DNA from: JANOBD01 sp031411495
Lineage (GTDB): Bacteria > Planctomycetota > Phycisphaerae > Tepidisphaerales > Tepidisphaeraceae
Direction of reading: 5' to 3'
Assembly (NCBI GenBank): GCA_031411495.1
Contig: JANOBD010000100.1
Span: 62,001-126,000, forward strand
DNA length: 64,000 bases
Of this stretch, positions 25,268 to 34,811 are shown piece after piece. A program made the position numbers and the translations under genes. The notes under the pieces were generated by a model, which was given only the letters and a program-made list of their open reading frames with translations, searched no databases and was not told the DNA's origin. Numbering within the stretch: the stretch's first letter is position 1; every line of letters starts with the position of its first letter.

Positions 25268-25888
25268 ATGGCTTGGATCGCTGAAAACCGTCAACGCTAC
25301 GAACCCGCATCGGATGAGCCTGCATTTACTGATGAACTCAAGTCGTTCATCCGCGACAACTATTTCAAACGCTACCCCACCAAGCGTGCCTGTCTGCTGC
25401 CGGCGCTGCACACGGTGCAGCACAAGTACAACTGGATTCCCCCGCGGGCGCTGCGCGAGATCGCGGAGTTCCTCGAGATCGCGCCGGCCGAGGTGATGGA
25501 CACCGCCAGCTTTTACGAAGAGTACTGGCTAAAGCCGCGCGGCGACTATCTCTTCCAGGTCTGCCGAAGCTTCGCGTGCGAAGTGATGAGCTACTGCGAA
25601 CCCTCTGGAAATGGGAATGGCTCCAAATGCTGCGGCACGCGCGAATTGACCGAACACCTTTCGAAGAAGCTCGGCATCGAAGTCGGCGAAACGACCACAG
25701 ACGGGCGATTCACACTCGTCGAACTGGAATGCCTGGGTGCTTGTGGAACGGCCCCGGTCATGGGCGTGAACGAAGTGCTTTACGAGAACGTCAGCACGCA
25801 GATGATCGACGACATTCTCGCGAAGCTGCCGGCCGATTCGCACGACTTCCGCGACCCCGCCATCACGTGGAGTGACCCACATCACTGA
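25268..25888 (+). CDS. nuoE: NADH-quinone oxidoreductase subunit E
   Basis: A 206-residue 24-kDa subunit holding the N1a [2Fe-2S] cluster. The ligand pattern is C-x4-C in VCRSFAC and C-x3-C in LECLGACGTAP. The helical N-terminal domain (RACLLPALHTVQHKYNWIPP) is typical. Between the ligand pairs is an insertion with an extra Cys pair (SGNGNGSKCCGT). ATG 25268 matches the expected start. NuoF and NuoG are not in the window, so complex I genes are split. Confidence 0.92.
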   Translation: MAWIAENRQRYEPASDEPAFTDELKSFIRDNYFKRYPTKRACLLPALHTVQHKYNWIPPRALREIAEFLEIAPAEVMDTASFYEEYWLKPRGDYLFQVCRSFACEVMSYCEPSGNGNGSKCCGTRELTEHLSKKLGIEVGETTTDGRFTLVELECLGACGTAPVMGVNEVLYENVSTQMIDDILAKLPADSHDFRDPAITWSDPHH

Positions 25889-26135
25889 ATCGCAGCCTTC
25901 GACGCGTTCTCGTTTATGAGCCGCGAGGCGACGCAACTAACCGAATCGCGCAGGCCCTTTGTTCTCCCGCGCAAAAGACGCGAAGGACGATGACATAATG
26001 CCAAGGGGATGAGTTGTCGTCATCCGGTCGGCACGCTGCCATCGTCCCTCGGGGAGGGAGAGAGTCTCATCCGTTGTTCATTTCAATGCTTTGCGGCCCA
26101 CAGCGTCGAATAAGAGCCGCGGCGAACTGGCTCGA

Positions 26136-26438
26136 TCACGAGCCGCGACGCTTGCGGGTGGCGGCCGCTTTCTTCGCGGATTTCGATTTCGCAGCCCTGG
26201 ACCGTCCGGCCACGGCCGCGCCGCCTTTGCGTCCTCCCTTTTTGGAAGGCGCTTTGTTCTCCTTCTTGCCCACGCCGGAGCCGCCCTTCTTTCCGCCGCC
26301 GGTGACTTTGTTCACCGTCGCCCAGGCGCGCTTCTGGGCGGTCTTCTTCGCGACGCCCCGCTTCTCGTAGCCTTCTTCAATGTGCTCGGCCTGTCGCTTC
26401 TGTTTTCCGCTGTACTTGCTCTTGTCTCCGCGTGGCAT
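26136..26438 (-). CDS. Small basic protein, plasmid-stabilisation-like with H1-like tail
   Basis: A 100-residue protein. Residues 1-50 (MPRGDKSKYSGKQKRQAEHI, then EEGYEKRGVAKKTAQKRAWA) match a small family often annotated as plasmid stabilisation protein. Residues 51-100 are Lys/Ala/Gly-rich like a histone H1 tail, which points to nucleic acid binding. AGGA precedes ATG 26438. The annotation name should not be taken as proof of function. Confidence 0.75.
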   Translation of the reverse strand: MPRGDKSKYSGKQKRQAEHIEEGYEKRGVAKKTAQKRAWATVNKVTGGGKKGGSGVGKKENKAPSKKGGRKGGAAVAGRSRAAKSKSAKKAAATRKRRGS

Positions 26439-26597
26439 TGATTGTTCCTTTCGCGAGTATTGAAGGCGAGCCTCGGCTCGGCGGCCATGGGGAAACGGCG
26501 CATCGCGATATCGGTTCTATTCCGACTGCTGCTTCAAGTGCGGCGCGCCCCGATGTCGTCGCCTTGAAATGCTCGTGAAATCGCCGAATCTAACGGC

Positions 26598-27203
26598 GTG
26601 CTTCCCAAGCCCGAACTACTCGTGGTAACCACGTTGCGACTTCGTCTGCGACTTCTGGCGGAGACCGATCGCGAACGATGGATTCGCGCTCACCTTGCCT
26701 CGAAGCGCGAGTTCGACCAGTGGATGCCGCTGATCGACCCGACGATCGGCATGGACGAGCGGTTCGACTACAACCTTCAGCGCATGCTCGACGGGCTTCG
26801 GACGGATACGCTCTACAGCTTCGTCGCCGAGCATGTCGATGACGGCGAACTGGTCGCATTCCTGTCGTTGTCGCAGGTGTTCCGCGGGCCGTTCCTTAAC
26901 GCGTACGCGGGATGGCGGGTGAGCACGCCGTACACGAGGCAGGGAATCGGCAGCGAAGCGGTAACGGCGCTGCTGGACATCGCGTTCGCGCCATTGCCAC
27001 AAGGTCTGGGACTTCACCGCGTGCAGGCGAACGTGATTCCCGACAATTCGCCCAGCGTTCGGCTTGCCCGGCGGGTCGGCTTTCGAGAAGAGGGATATGC
27101 GAAGGACTACCTGGAAATCGCCGGCCGCTGGCAGGATCACATCATGTTCGGAAAACTGGCGAATGAGCATGAACTGTCGAGTTCCGCTGCGGGGAATCGG
27201 TGA
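26598..27203 (+). CDS. GNAT-family acetyltransferase (RimJ/RimL type)
   Basis: A 201-residue enzyme. RLRLRLLAETDRERW is the N-terminal strand-helix, and GWRVSTPYTRQGIGSEAVTALL is motif A with the Q/R-x-x-G-x-G/A acetyl-CoA loop. VQANVIPDNSPSVRLARRVGFREEG is motif B. This layout is that of ribosomal-protein N-acetyltransferases and relatives. It starts at GTG 26598. Substrate not readable. Confidence 0.85.
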   Translation: MLPKPELLVVTTLRLRLRLLAETDRERWIRAHLASKREFDQWMPLIDPTIGMDERFDYNLQRMLDGLRTDTLYSFVAEHVDDGELVAFLSLSQVFRGPFLNAYAGWRVSTPYTRQGIGSEAVTALLDIAFAPLPQGLGLHRVQANVIPDNSPSVRLARRVGFREEGYAKDYLEIAGRWQDHIMFGKLANEHELSSSAAGNR

Positions 27204-27380
27204 AAGACGATGCCTCGGATTCGTTTGCTGTCGGGATGGATGGCATCGAACGCCTTCGTAGTCGCGGCCGTCTCGCTTTCACCGGTCACGAAGGGCGGCG
27301 CAAAAGGAAACACCCGCTGCCTCCTCACGGGATGTGAAGTGGATGCGGGCGTTTTGACGAGCCGAATGTGAAGCGAACGG

Positions 27381-27830
27381 TTACTTGGGTTCAAGCTTGA
27401 AGTTCACCACAGCGTCTTTGCCGGCTTCGACCGTGACGTTCTGCGAAGCGGGCTTCGCTTGAGCGTAAACCACGACCGCACGGAATTGGCCCGTCTGGAT
27501 CTTGGCGATCTTGAAGTTGCCGTTTGCATCGGTCTTGGCGACAGCGATTGTGGATTCGCCACGACCGAGCATAACGACATCGCCGCCACCGCCGAGGGCC
27601 GACTTGGCGCCAATGTTGTTGTCGGGAAGTCCGCCGGTCTGCTTTCCGCCGGACATGATGCGGACCGAGACAGTCGCTGCTGGCTTGCCGTCAATGCCAG
27701 TAACGGTGCCCGAGATCGAGCCATACTGGGCATCCAGAAGTGTCGGCTGAACGGGGCTCAACGGACCGGCGCCAACAAGCGCTGCCGTCAGGAGCAAGGT
27801 CGAAAAAAGGGTTTTGCGCATCATCGTCAT
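27381..27830 (-). CDS. Secreted carboxypeptidase-regulatory-like domain protein
   Basis: A 149-residue exported protein. The signal peptide (about residues 1-35) is followed by a single Ig-like carboxypeptidase-regulatory domain: YGSISGTVTGIDGKPAATVSV, a loop, then AKTDANGNFKIAKIQTG and NVTVEAGKDAVVNFKLEP. GAGG lies just upstream; ATG 27824 has better spacing than ATG 27830. A 12-base palindrome (CTCATATATGAG, 27835-27846) overlaps the leader. Probably a surface or periplasmic binding module. Confidence 0.8.
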   Translation of the reverse strand: MTMMRKTLFSTLLLTAALVGAGPLSPVQPTLLDAQYGSISGTVTGIDGKPAATVSVRIMSGGKQTGGLPDNNIGAKSALGGGGDVVMLGRGESTIAVAKTDANGNFKIAKIQTGQFRAVVVYAQAKPASQNVTVEAGKDAVVNFKLEPK

Positions 27831-27908
27831 TTACCTCATATATGAGCCGGGCGTTTGCCCAGGCAGTTGCATTGTCCGATGCTAGGCGCGCCAAGCCGTG
27901 CCAGTCAG

Positions 27909-28256
27909 TCACTTCGATGGCATGGTTGCCGGCGTCAGCAGCTTGAGCTTGTCGCGGATCTCTTTCACCTGGTCGTTGATGCCCGGGCTGACGTTCTTTA
28001 GCTTCTCAACTTCCGCAAGTTTCGCTTCGACCAGTGCAACATCATGCTTTTCGAGCCCGGCAAACGCGTCATTCAGCAACTGGGTTGCGGCAAAATCATC
28101 GACTTTCGGAGCGGCAATATCCTCGGGCACTTTGCCCGTCTGGGTGTTTCCTGCGGGGGTCGCAGGAACCGTGGTTGGGTTCGCTTCTTTTTTGTCGCAT
28201 CCCATCCACCCGACACTCGCCAGCATGACAACGACTGAAGCAGCAGTTCTAAGCAT
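27909..28256 (-). CDS. Small helical lipoprotein
   Basis: A 115-residue protein with a signal peptide ending GWMGC; the lipobox is not ideal. A Thr/Pro-rich linker follows. The rest is helical (FAATQLLNDAFAGLEKHDVA and EKLKNVSPGINDQVKEIRDKLKLL). No family recognised. It lies between the carboxypeptidase-regulatory-like gene and a pseudopilin, all on the minus strand with separate starts. Confidence 0.6.
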   Translation of the reverse strand: MLRTAASVVVMLASVGWMGCDKKEANPTTVPATPAGNTQTGKVPEDIAAPKVDDFAATQLLNDAFAGLEKHDVALVEAKLAEVEKLKNVSPGINDQVKEIRDKLKLLTPATMPSK

Positions 28257-28330
28257 AGTTCGGATCTCGAAACATAACGCCGCGATACACCTAGTAGTGT
28301 ACCGCGGCGAAGTTTGGTTAGTCACAATTC

Positions 28331-29434
28331 TCAGCCGTTGCGGCCATGCCAATCCGACGCGGTTTCATCTTCCGGTGGGCCTTCCCACTGAACCGGGAAC
28401 TTTAGCATGATGTAGTCGCGAAGGAACTCGTTAGCAGCTCCACCTTTGGGCCAGTTGCTCAGACCGATCGTGCCCGGCGTCGCCTTCTTGGGGTCCATGT
28501 GAAGCGATCGAACGCTGCCATCTGCGAAATAGGCATTGCAGACGGTGTCGCGGAAATGGCGGAAGCGCGTGGTTCCCCACTGGTAGTTCCAGACGGCGCT
28601 CAGGTTGGCAACGTCCATGTTAAAGCCTTCGGGGAAGTCCGTCGGGTTGCCGATAAAGACGCCTTCTCCCTTTTGCAGTCCGGGAACGCCTTTGAAGAAG
28701 TCGTGGTCAATCGCGCGGTATCGGAGCCAGGGATTCTCGGCGTTCATCAGCTGTCCGCCATCCACGAAGGAGACGCGCCAGCCGAAATCGGTGGAGATCG
28801 TCGTCTTGATCAAGACGGCCGTATCCCAAATCAGCGCGTTGTCCGGAAACATGTCGCGTCGGGTCGCAGGCTTGATCACCTGCGTAAAGGGCTTGCCCTT
28901 CCACGTGGTGGGCAGTGGCGTGTAGCCCGGGAACGTCGTGCCACCGGCCGGATTGCCGCCCTTTTCGTGCGGATAGGACGGCATGGCGACCGAATGGGTC
29001 ATATAGTGAATCGGTGCATTGAAGGTGCCCGTGTCAACGGACGGGCATTGAAAGACTTGAGCGAAAGTCGTCGCGCTTGCGAAGGGATACATGCCGCCCG
29101 AACTGTCCTTCGTCAGATATCTGTTAATCAACGTTGCCCAGCTATAGAGATAGGATGGGCTGGCGGCTGAGGCGCCGGTATTCGTCATTCGGTTCCACGC
29201 AAATCCCCACGGCAACGAGTCGCGGTTTTCTGACTGGTAGCCGGCAAGCGCCTGGCCAATGCTGCGCAGATTCGACAGACACTTTACGTTCTTTGCCGAC
29301 TCCCGCGCTCTGCCCATGACCGGCAGCAAAATGCTTATCAACACTGCGATAATGCCAATCACGACAAGCAGTTCCACCAGCGTAAATGCGCGCGGGGGCG
29401 CAGACGCAGAGGAACGGGCGGAAGACAAAGCCAT
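28331..29434 (-). CDS. Pseudopilin-like protein, second copy
   Basis: A 367-residue protein with a prepilin N-terminus (cleavage before FTLVELLVVIG, then the hydrophobic helix IIAVLISILLPVMG). The large globular part ends with CNAYFADGSVRSLHMD, the DG motif of planctomycetal DUF1559-like proteins. AGGAGG lies 7 bases before ATG 29434, which excludes the longer frame from 29584. It is larger than the copy at 8431-9174. Confidence 0.85.
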   Translation of the reverse strand: MALSSARSSASAPPRAFTLVELLVVIGIIAVLISILLPVMGRARESAKNVKCLSNLRSIGQALAGYQSENRDSLPWGFAWNRMTNTGASAASPSYLYSWATLINRYLTKDSSGGMYPFASATTFAQVFQCPSVDTGTFNAPIHYMTHSVAMPSYPHEKGGNPAGGTTFPGYTPLPTTWKGKPFTQVIKPATRRDMFPDNALIWDTAVLIKTTISTDFGWRVSFVDGGQLMNAENPWLRYRAIDHDFFKGVPGLQKGEGVFIGNPTDFPEGFNMDVANLSAVWNYQWGTTRFRHFRDTVCNAYFADGSVRSLHMDPKKATPGTIGLSNWPKGGAANEFLRDYIMLKFPVQWEGPPEDETASDWHGRNG

Positions 29435-29739
29435 GGTGAGGCCTCCTGATTTTCGAAGACGTGGAGTCTTAGGCCTCGGTTCCCCGGGTGGGATACAGCG
29501 GCCTGTCAAGCAAACGTCGACGCGACGTGGACTGGTGCAGCAACTCCAATCGAGTATGATAGAAAATGTCCAGCACTGCGGCAAGCTTCTTCTGCCCCAC
29601 TTCCTTATCGATTTTTCCGGCTTACGCGACTCGGTGCCACAGAATTCGGCCAGATCAAACAGTTAACCTGTCGGTTCAACGAACCGTTGACCCTGGCCCG
29701 TGCATCTGATTTCGATCGTTTCGCCATGGAGATTCGGGA
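29435..29739. other. Divergent intergenic stretch
   Basis: 305 bases between the divergent pseudopilin and lactate dehydrogenase genes, so it should hold both promoters. The only structure seen is a small hairpin, CGGTTC AAC GAACCG, at 29672-29686, about 55 bases before the ldh start. No coding frame is convincing. Confidence 0.4.
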
Positions 29740-30678
29740 ATGAAATCCAAGATCGCGATCATCGGTGCGGGCAGCGTCGGGGCGACGATCGCTTACGTCG
29801 CCCTGATCCGTGGGTTGGCCGATCGCATCGCCCTCTACGACATCAATTCCGGCAAAGTTGCTGCAGAGCAACTCGACCTGTCACATGGATCGTCCTACTT
29901 CCCCCCTGCGGCCGTCGAGGCGGCGGATGACCTGGAGGTCTGCCGCGACGCCGGGATCGTCATCATCACCGCCGGCGCGAAGCAAAAGGCCGGCCAGACC
30001 AGCCCGGAGCTCGCCGGCGTGAACGTCGCGATGCTGCGCGGCCTTTTGCCCAACATTCTGCGGGTCGCACCAGACGCCATCCTCCTGCTCGTGACCAATC
30101 CGGTGGACGTTCTGACGAAGGTTGCGCTCGACATCACGGGTTTGCCGCGCGAGCGGGTCTTCGGATCGGGAACGGTCCTCGACAGCGCGCGCTTTCGATT
30201 CCTCATCGCCCAGCGACTCAAAGTCTCGCCGCAAAACGTCCACGCTTATATCGGCGGCGAGCACGGCGAGAGTTCGGTCCCGCTCTGGAGTAGCGCCGCC
30301 GTCGGAGGCGTTCCGCTGCACCAGTGGGCCGTGCAGGGACATGGCAAGCTTTCGGTGCGCGATCGCGTCGAAATCTTTACGAGCGTGAAGGACGCCGCGG
30401 CACAGATCACCGCGGGCAAGGGCGCGACCAATTACGCCATCGGCCTGGCGGTTGCCGAAATCCTCGGCGCCATCCTTGGCGACGCCAACCGCATCCTTCC
30501 GATCAGCACGCGAATCGACAGCTTTCACGAGATCACGAATGTCTGCCTCAGCCTGCCATGCATCGTCGGCGCCCGCGGCGCGGAGCCGCCGCTGGAAATC
30601 CCGATGAATGATGCGGAGCTGTTCGGCCTTCGCGCGAGTGCCGAGACGATTCGAGCGACGCTGCAGAACATCGCCTGA
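29740..30678 (+). CDS. ldh: L-lactate dehydrogenase
   Basis: A 312-residue NAD-dependent enzyme interconverting pyruvate and lactate. The Rossmann start IAIIGAGSVGATIAY is followed by the substrate loop GAKQKAGQT; the Gln here favours lactate over malate (malate dehydrogenases have Arg). Then come DSARFRFLIAQRL with the substrate-binding Arg and IGGEHGESSVPLWS with the catalytic His. Length is normal. It stands alone, and its presence suggests some fermentative capacity. Confidence 0.93.
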   Translation: MKSKIAIIGAGSVGATIAYVALIRGLADRIALYDINSGKVAAEQLDLSHGSSYFPPAAVEAADDLEVCRDAGIVIITAGAKQKAGQTSPELAGVNVAMLRGLLPNILRVAPDAILLLVTNPVDVLTKVALDITGLPRERVFGSGTVLDSARFRFLIAQRLKVSPQNVHAYIGGEHGESSVPLWSSAAVGGVPLHQWAVQGHGKLSVRDRVEIFTSVKDAAAQITAGKGATNYAIGLAVAEILGAILGDANRILPISTRIDSFHEITNVCLSLPCIVGARGAEPPLEIPMNDAELFGLRASAETIRATLQNIA

Positions 30679-30732
30679 TGGAGATTGCCGACGAAGTCAC
30701 AGGAAGGACACTAAGATGCCGCTCCAACAGAC

Positions 30733-30819
30733 GTCACCGATCGACACCGATTGAACACCGATTTCGCCCAGATGATCGATTCCGTTTTCATCCGTGCGGA
30801 TCGGTGACCTATCGGTGAC
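30733..30819. repeat. Inverted repeat, CACCGAT family
   Basis: The left side 30733-30762 holds three units of CACCGATnnA; the right side 30800-30819 holds two in inverted orientation (ATCGGTGACC). It has the same build as the CACAGAT pair at 11650-11788 but a different unit. It lies in the gap between ldh and the TrpF-like gene. Confidence 0.6.
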
Positions 30820-30906
30820 TTTTGGGTTTCGTATCCTTCACGTGCGTTACACCGGTTCGTTCCTGCTTCGTGTGCCTTCGTGGGCATCCCCTCCTATCAT
30901 CCGCCG

Positions 30907-31599
30907 ATGGCCGACACGCGATTCAAAATCTGCTGCATTCAGGATGAGTCTGAAGCCCGGCTGGCGATCAATATCGGCGCGAGCGCGATCGGGCTGGTGT
31001 CTCGGATGCCTTCCGGCCCGGGGCCGATCTCGATCGAACAGATCGCGACGATCGTCCGCTCGCTGATCGCGACCAACCACATCGTCGACACGTTCCTGCT
31101 CACCTGCGAGATCGACGCCGACACGGTGATCGAGCAACTCAGGCAGACGCTCTGCAACACGGTGCAGCTGTGCGACGCGATGCAGAGCGAAATCGAGTAC
31201 GGCAAGATCCGCGCCGCGCTGCCGCACGTGAAAATCGTGCAGGTGATTCACGTGGAGGATGAGACCGCGCTCGATGATGCGTTCCGCGCCCAGCAAAACG
31301 CGGATGCGCTGCTGCTCGACAGCGGCCGGCCGAATGCCGCGATCAAGGAACTCGGCGGCACCGGCCGGGCGCACGACTGGACGCTCTCGCGCCGAATCGT
31401 CGGCCAGTCGAGAGTTCCCGTCTATCTCGCCGGCGGCCTGAACGCGGAGAACGCCGCGCAGGCCATCCGCGACGTCGGCCCGTACGCGCTGGACGTCTGC
31501 AGCGGCGTCCGCACTGACGGCAGGCTCGACCCGACAAAGCTTGAAGCGTTTGTGACGGCGATCGCGAGCGCGGATACCGAGAAGGGCTCGCGGCCCTGA
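30907..31599 (+). CDS. trpF: Phosphoribosylanthranilate isomerase-like protein
   Basis: A 230-residue (beta/alpha)8 protein. It begins with KICCIQDESEARLAINIGAS, where TrpF usually has KICG, and keeps the catalytic Cys position. It has LLLDSG (the usual catalytic Asp segment) and the phosphate-binding end VYLAGGLNAENA and YALDVCSGVRTDGRLD. No other trp gene is nearby. The first motif (KICC) and the LVSRMPSG stretch, where GFVF is usual, are atypical, so its substrate could differ. Confidence 0.75.
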   Translation: MADTRFKICCIQDESEARLAINIGASAIGLVSRMPSGPGPISIEQIATIVRSLIATNHIVDTFLLTCEIDADTVIEQLRQTLCNTVQLCDAMQSEIEYGKIRAALPHVKIVQVIHVEDETALDDAFRAQQNADALLLDSGRPNAAIKELGGTGRAHDWTLSRRIVGQSRVPVYLAGGLNAENAAQAIRDVGPYALDVCSGVRTDGRLDPTKLEAFVTAIASADTEKGSRP

Positions 31600-31699
31600 G
31601 CGGCATCGCAGGAAGGATTTTCCCGAATCGCCTTTCACTTGCCTGAGTTTGTTCTGGATGAACCGGAGATTCATCCCGTTCGCAAGCGCATTGCCGCGC

Positions 31700-34147
31700 T
31701 CACTTTCTTGGCGGCTGGCCAGGATCGATCGTCCGCAACTGCCCCGCATCGAGTTCGATGTCGATCGATTGGCCGTTGACATGGACTACCGCGGGCGCGG
31801 CCCGCTTGCCGATCGCATTCTTCACGACCAGTGAGCTCGCCTTTCCATCGCTCCAGCCGAGTTCGATCTCGTACCCGCCACGGGCGCGCAGGCCGGCGAC
31901 GCTGCCTTCTTTCCACTCGCCCGGTAGCGCGGGAAGCAGATCGATGATTGTCCGGCCGCGCTCGTCCCTGCGGTGCGATTGCACCAGCATCTCCGCGACG
32001 GCGGCGGTGGCGCCGAAGTTGCCGTCGATCTGGAACGGCGGGTGGGCATCGAACAGGTTGGGGTAGATGCCGCCGCCTTTGAACGCCGTTTCGTCGGTGC
32101 CGACGATGCGCAGGAGGTAGTCGAACATCCGCAGCGCGTGGTCGCCATCGCCGAGTCGCGCCCACAGGTTCATTTTCCAAGCCATTGACCAGCCGGTGGA
32201 ATCGTCGCCGCGGAGTTCGAGGGATTTCTTCACCGCATTGGCAAGATCCGGCGTCGACTGTGGCGTGATCTCTTCGCCGGGGTACGCGCCGATCAGGTGC
32301 GAGAGGTGGCGATGGTGCGGGTCGGTCTCCTTGTACGCTTCGATGAACTCCATGAGTTCACCCTCTTCACCGATTCTGTATCCGCGAAGGAGCAAACGGC
32401 GGTCTGTGAGTCGCTTGACGAAATCAGGGTCTACTTTCAGTAGCTGCGCTGCGTCGATCACGTGCGTGAACAGGTCGCGGATGAGCGCCATGTCCTGGGT
32501 CGATCCGATCGAGAACCCGCAGCGATCGCCGTTGGGCGCATAGAAAGAATTCTCTGTAGAAGTGGATGGCGCGGTGATCAGTTCGCCAGGCTTGTTCGGA
32601 TTCTCTACGAGCAGCGCATCGCAGAACTCGGCGGCGCTCTTCATCACCGGGTAGGCGCTGTCACGAAGGAACGCTTCATCGCCGGAGAAACGATAACGCT
32701 CCCACAGGTCCATGCAGTGCCACGCGTTGGAGAGATTGAAGTGCGCCCAGCCCGACCAGCCGTGGCCGTAATCGCCGGCGGGCGCGCTTTGCCGCCAGAG
32801 GTCGCTGTTGTGGTGCGCCACCCAGCCGGGCAGGCCGTAGTTGATCTCGGCCGTCGTCTTTCCGTTCTCGGCCAGCTCGGTCACGAAGCGGATCATCGGC
32901 TCGTGACACTCCGCAAGGTTCGTCGTCTCGGCCGGCCAGTAGTTCATCTCGCTGTTGATGTTGAGCGTATAGTTTGCGCTCCAGGCCGGACGGAGGTCCT
33001 TGCTCCAGATTCCCTGCAGGTTCGCGGGCTGATCGCCGGGCCGCGAACTCGCGATGAGAAGGTATCGGCCGTACTGAAACACGAGCGCGACGAGGTTCGG
33101 GTCGCGATCGGTCGGATAGTTCGCGAGGCGCACATCGGTCGGCAGCAAAGACGGCTTGCCGAGATCGAGCCGGACGCGTTGAAACAGCGGCTGATAGTCC
33201 GCGAGGTGTGCGTCGCGAAGCGTCGGGAACGGTTTCGATGAAGCGGCATCGAGCTGCGCCGTCGCGATCGGCATCGGCTCGCGGCCTTGCGTGTCCGGCT
33301 TCTTGTCCGGGCCGTTGAAACTGGTGGCGGTGACGATCAACACGACCGAATCCGCGCCGCTCACCTTGAGCGAGGTGTCGCTCGTCTCCATCGTTCCGCC
33401 ATTCGCCACCGCGCGGATCAGCGTGGCGAAACGCATGCCGCGACCTTCGATGAACTCGATCGGGTTCTCGCTCTTCACGTAACTCGGGTCGCTGCGCACG
33501 GCGACATATCCCGACATCGCGAGCGTGCGCGGGTCGGCTTTGCTCGTCTTGAACTTCTGTTGCGACGTGAAGCTCGCCTCGAAACTGATTTTGCCCGTCA
33601 CGCTCGCGGTGAGATGGAGGATGATCGCCTGATCGGGATGGCTTACGAAAACCTCGCGGCGATAGGTGACGCCATCGACGCTATAGCTCGTCGTCGCGAT
33701 CGCGCTGTCGAGATCCAAATCGCGGCGATAGTCCTTTGCGGCGGCCGGATCGTGATCGAACTTCAGGTGCAGATCGCCCAGCGGCTGATACGCCGTCGTC
33801 CACGGGCCCTGCATGCCTTTGGAGAGTTCATCTGCTTCCTTGTATCGCCCGGCAAGCGCAGCTTCACGGACTTTTGCGAAGACGTCCTTCGCGGCAGGGT
33901 TGTTCCAGTCGCGCGGGCCGCCGGTCCAGAGTGTGTCGTCGTTCAGTTGCAGCAGTTCTTCATCGACGCGCCCGAATACCATCGCGCCGAGCCGGCCGTT
34001 GCCGATCGGCAGCGCGGCGTTCCAGTCGCGGGCGGGCTTGTCGTACAAGAGCAGATCCGGAGACGGAGTTTTGGCTGTTGCGGTCTGCGGGAATGCCGTT
34101 TGGGACATGACGAGCATTATCAACACGGTCGCGAGTCTGCCGAGCAT
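31700..34147 (-). CDS. Glycoside hydrolase family 95 (alpha-L-fucosidase type)
   Basis: An 815-residue secreted enzyme with a signal peptide (about 1-25). Three parts are seen: an N-terminal beta-domain (KPARDWNAALPIGNGRLGAM, LNDDTLWTGGPRDWNNP), an (alpha/alpha)6 barrel (NLQGIWSKDLRPAWSANYTLNINSEMNYWPAE), and a C-terminal beta part. NINSEMNYWPAE and HHNSDLWR are hallmarks of GH95, which removes alpha-1,2-fucose or galactose. Length is normal (about 750-830). With GH35, aldose epimerase and GH30 nearby it fits plant or algal glycan use. Confidence 0.9.
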   Translation of the reverse strand: MLGRLATVLIMLVMSQTAFPQTATAKTPSPDLLLYDKPARDWNAALPIGNGRLGAMVFGRVDEELLQLNDDTLWTGGPRDWNNPAAKDVFAKVREAALAGRYKEADELSKGMQGPWTTAYQPLGDLHLKFDHDPAAAKDYRRDLDLDSAIATTSYSVDGVTYRREVFVSHPDQAIILHLTASVTGKISFEASFTSQQKFKTSKADPRTLAMSGYVAVRSDPSYVKSENPIEFIEGRGMRFATLIRAVANGGTMETSDTSLKVSGADSVVLIVTATSFNGPDKKPDTQGREPMPIATAQLDAASSKPFPTLRDAHLADYQPLFQRVRLDLGKPSLLPTDVRLANYPTDRDPNLVALVFQYGRYLLIASSRPGDQPANLQGIWSKDLRPAWSANYTLNINSEMNYWPAETTNLAECHEPMIRFVTELAENGKTTAEINYGLPGWVAHHNSDLWRQSAPAGDYGHGWSGWAHFNLSNAWHCMDLWERYRFSGDEAFLRDSAYPVMKSAAEFCDALLVENPNKPGELITAPSTSTENSFYAPNGDRCGFSIGSTQDMALIRDLFTHVIDAAQLLKVDPDFVKRLTDRRLLLRGYRIGEEGELMEFIEAYKETDPHHRHLSHLIGAYPGEEITPQSTPDLANAVKKSLELRGDDSTGWSMAWKMNLWARLGDGDHALRMFDYLLRIVGTDETAFKGGGIYPNLFDAHPPFQIDGNFGATAAVAEMLVQSHRRDERGRTIIDLLPALPGEWKEGSVAGLRARGGYEIELGWSDGKASSLVVKNAIGKRAAPAVVHVNGQSIDIELDAGQLRTIDPGQPPRK

Positions 34148-34208
34148 GAGATCGCCTTTATATAACGCCCCGAGCCAAGAAGATTAGCGCAATCCCAACA
34201 GGACGGGT

Positions 34209-34811
34209 TTAGAGTCCGGGCGCCGGGCGATAGAGGTCGTTGTTCTGGATGATCCGCTTCACGGCCGGGTGGACGAACCCGTCGATCGGTTTGCCGAGCG
34301 AAACGCGTTCGCGGATGGCAGTCGAGCTGATTTCGATTTGTGGAACTTCTACCACGTTGGCCAACAATTGCCGCACTCGGGTGTCACAGCTTTCAAAATC
34401 GATGATCTGTCCCGGGCGTTTCATGACGAGAAACGCTACGATGCTCATCAATTCATCAAAACGATGCCAGGTGTGAAGTCGGGGCAGCAGGTCGGTCCCG
34501 ATGAGCCATGTAATCGGCGCCGTTTCGCCGGCGTCAATCAGTGCGGAAGCGGTATCGAAGGTGTAACTCACGCCGCCGCGGCGCGTTTCGATCGTATCGA
34601 CGATAAAAAACGGATCGGCACAGACCGCCGCCTGCATCATGGCGATGCGATTTTCGGCAGATGCCAGCCTGGCATCCGGCTTGTGCGGGTTGGCGGCGCT
34701 CGGGATTAGTCTTACGCCGCCAAAACCCGACGATTCGGCCGCCAGGCGAGCGCAAAGCACGTGTCCGACGTGAATTGGATTGAACGAACCGCCAAAACAT
34801 AACCGCCGCAT
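34209..34811 (-). CDS. nadD: Nicotinate-nucleotide adenylyltransferase
   Basis: A 200-residue NAD biosynthesis enzyme that adenylates nicotinate mononucleotide. GGSFNPIHVGHVLCAR is the nucleotidyltransferase signature with the HxGH motif; IEISSTAIRER is the C-terminal ISSTxIR motif. Length is typical (about 190-215). ATG 34811. It is separated from the GH95 gene by 60 bases and probably has its own promoter. Confidence 0.93.
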   Translation of the reverse strand: MRRLCFGGSFNPIHVGHVLCARLAAESSGFGGVRLIPSAANPHKPDARLASAENRIAMMQAAVCADPFFIVDTIETRRGGVSYTFDTASALIDAGETAPITWLIGTDLLPRLHTWHRFDELMSIVAFLVMKRPGQIIDFESCDTRVRQLLANVVEVPQIEISSTAIRERVSLGKPIDGFVHPAVKRIIQNNDLYRPAPGL

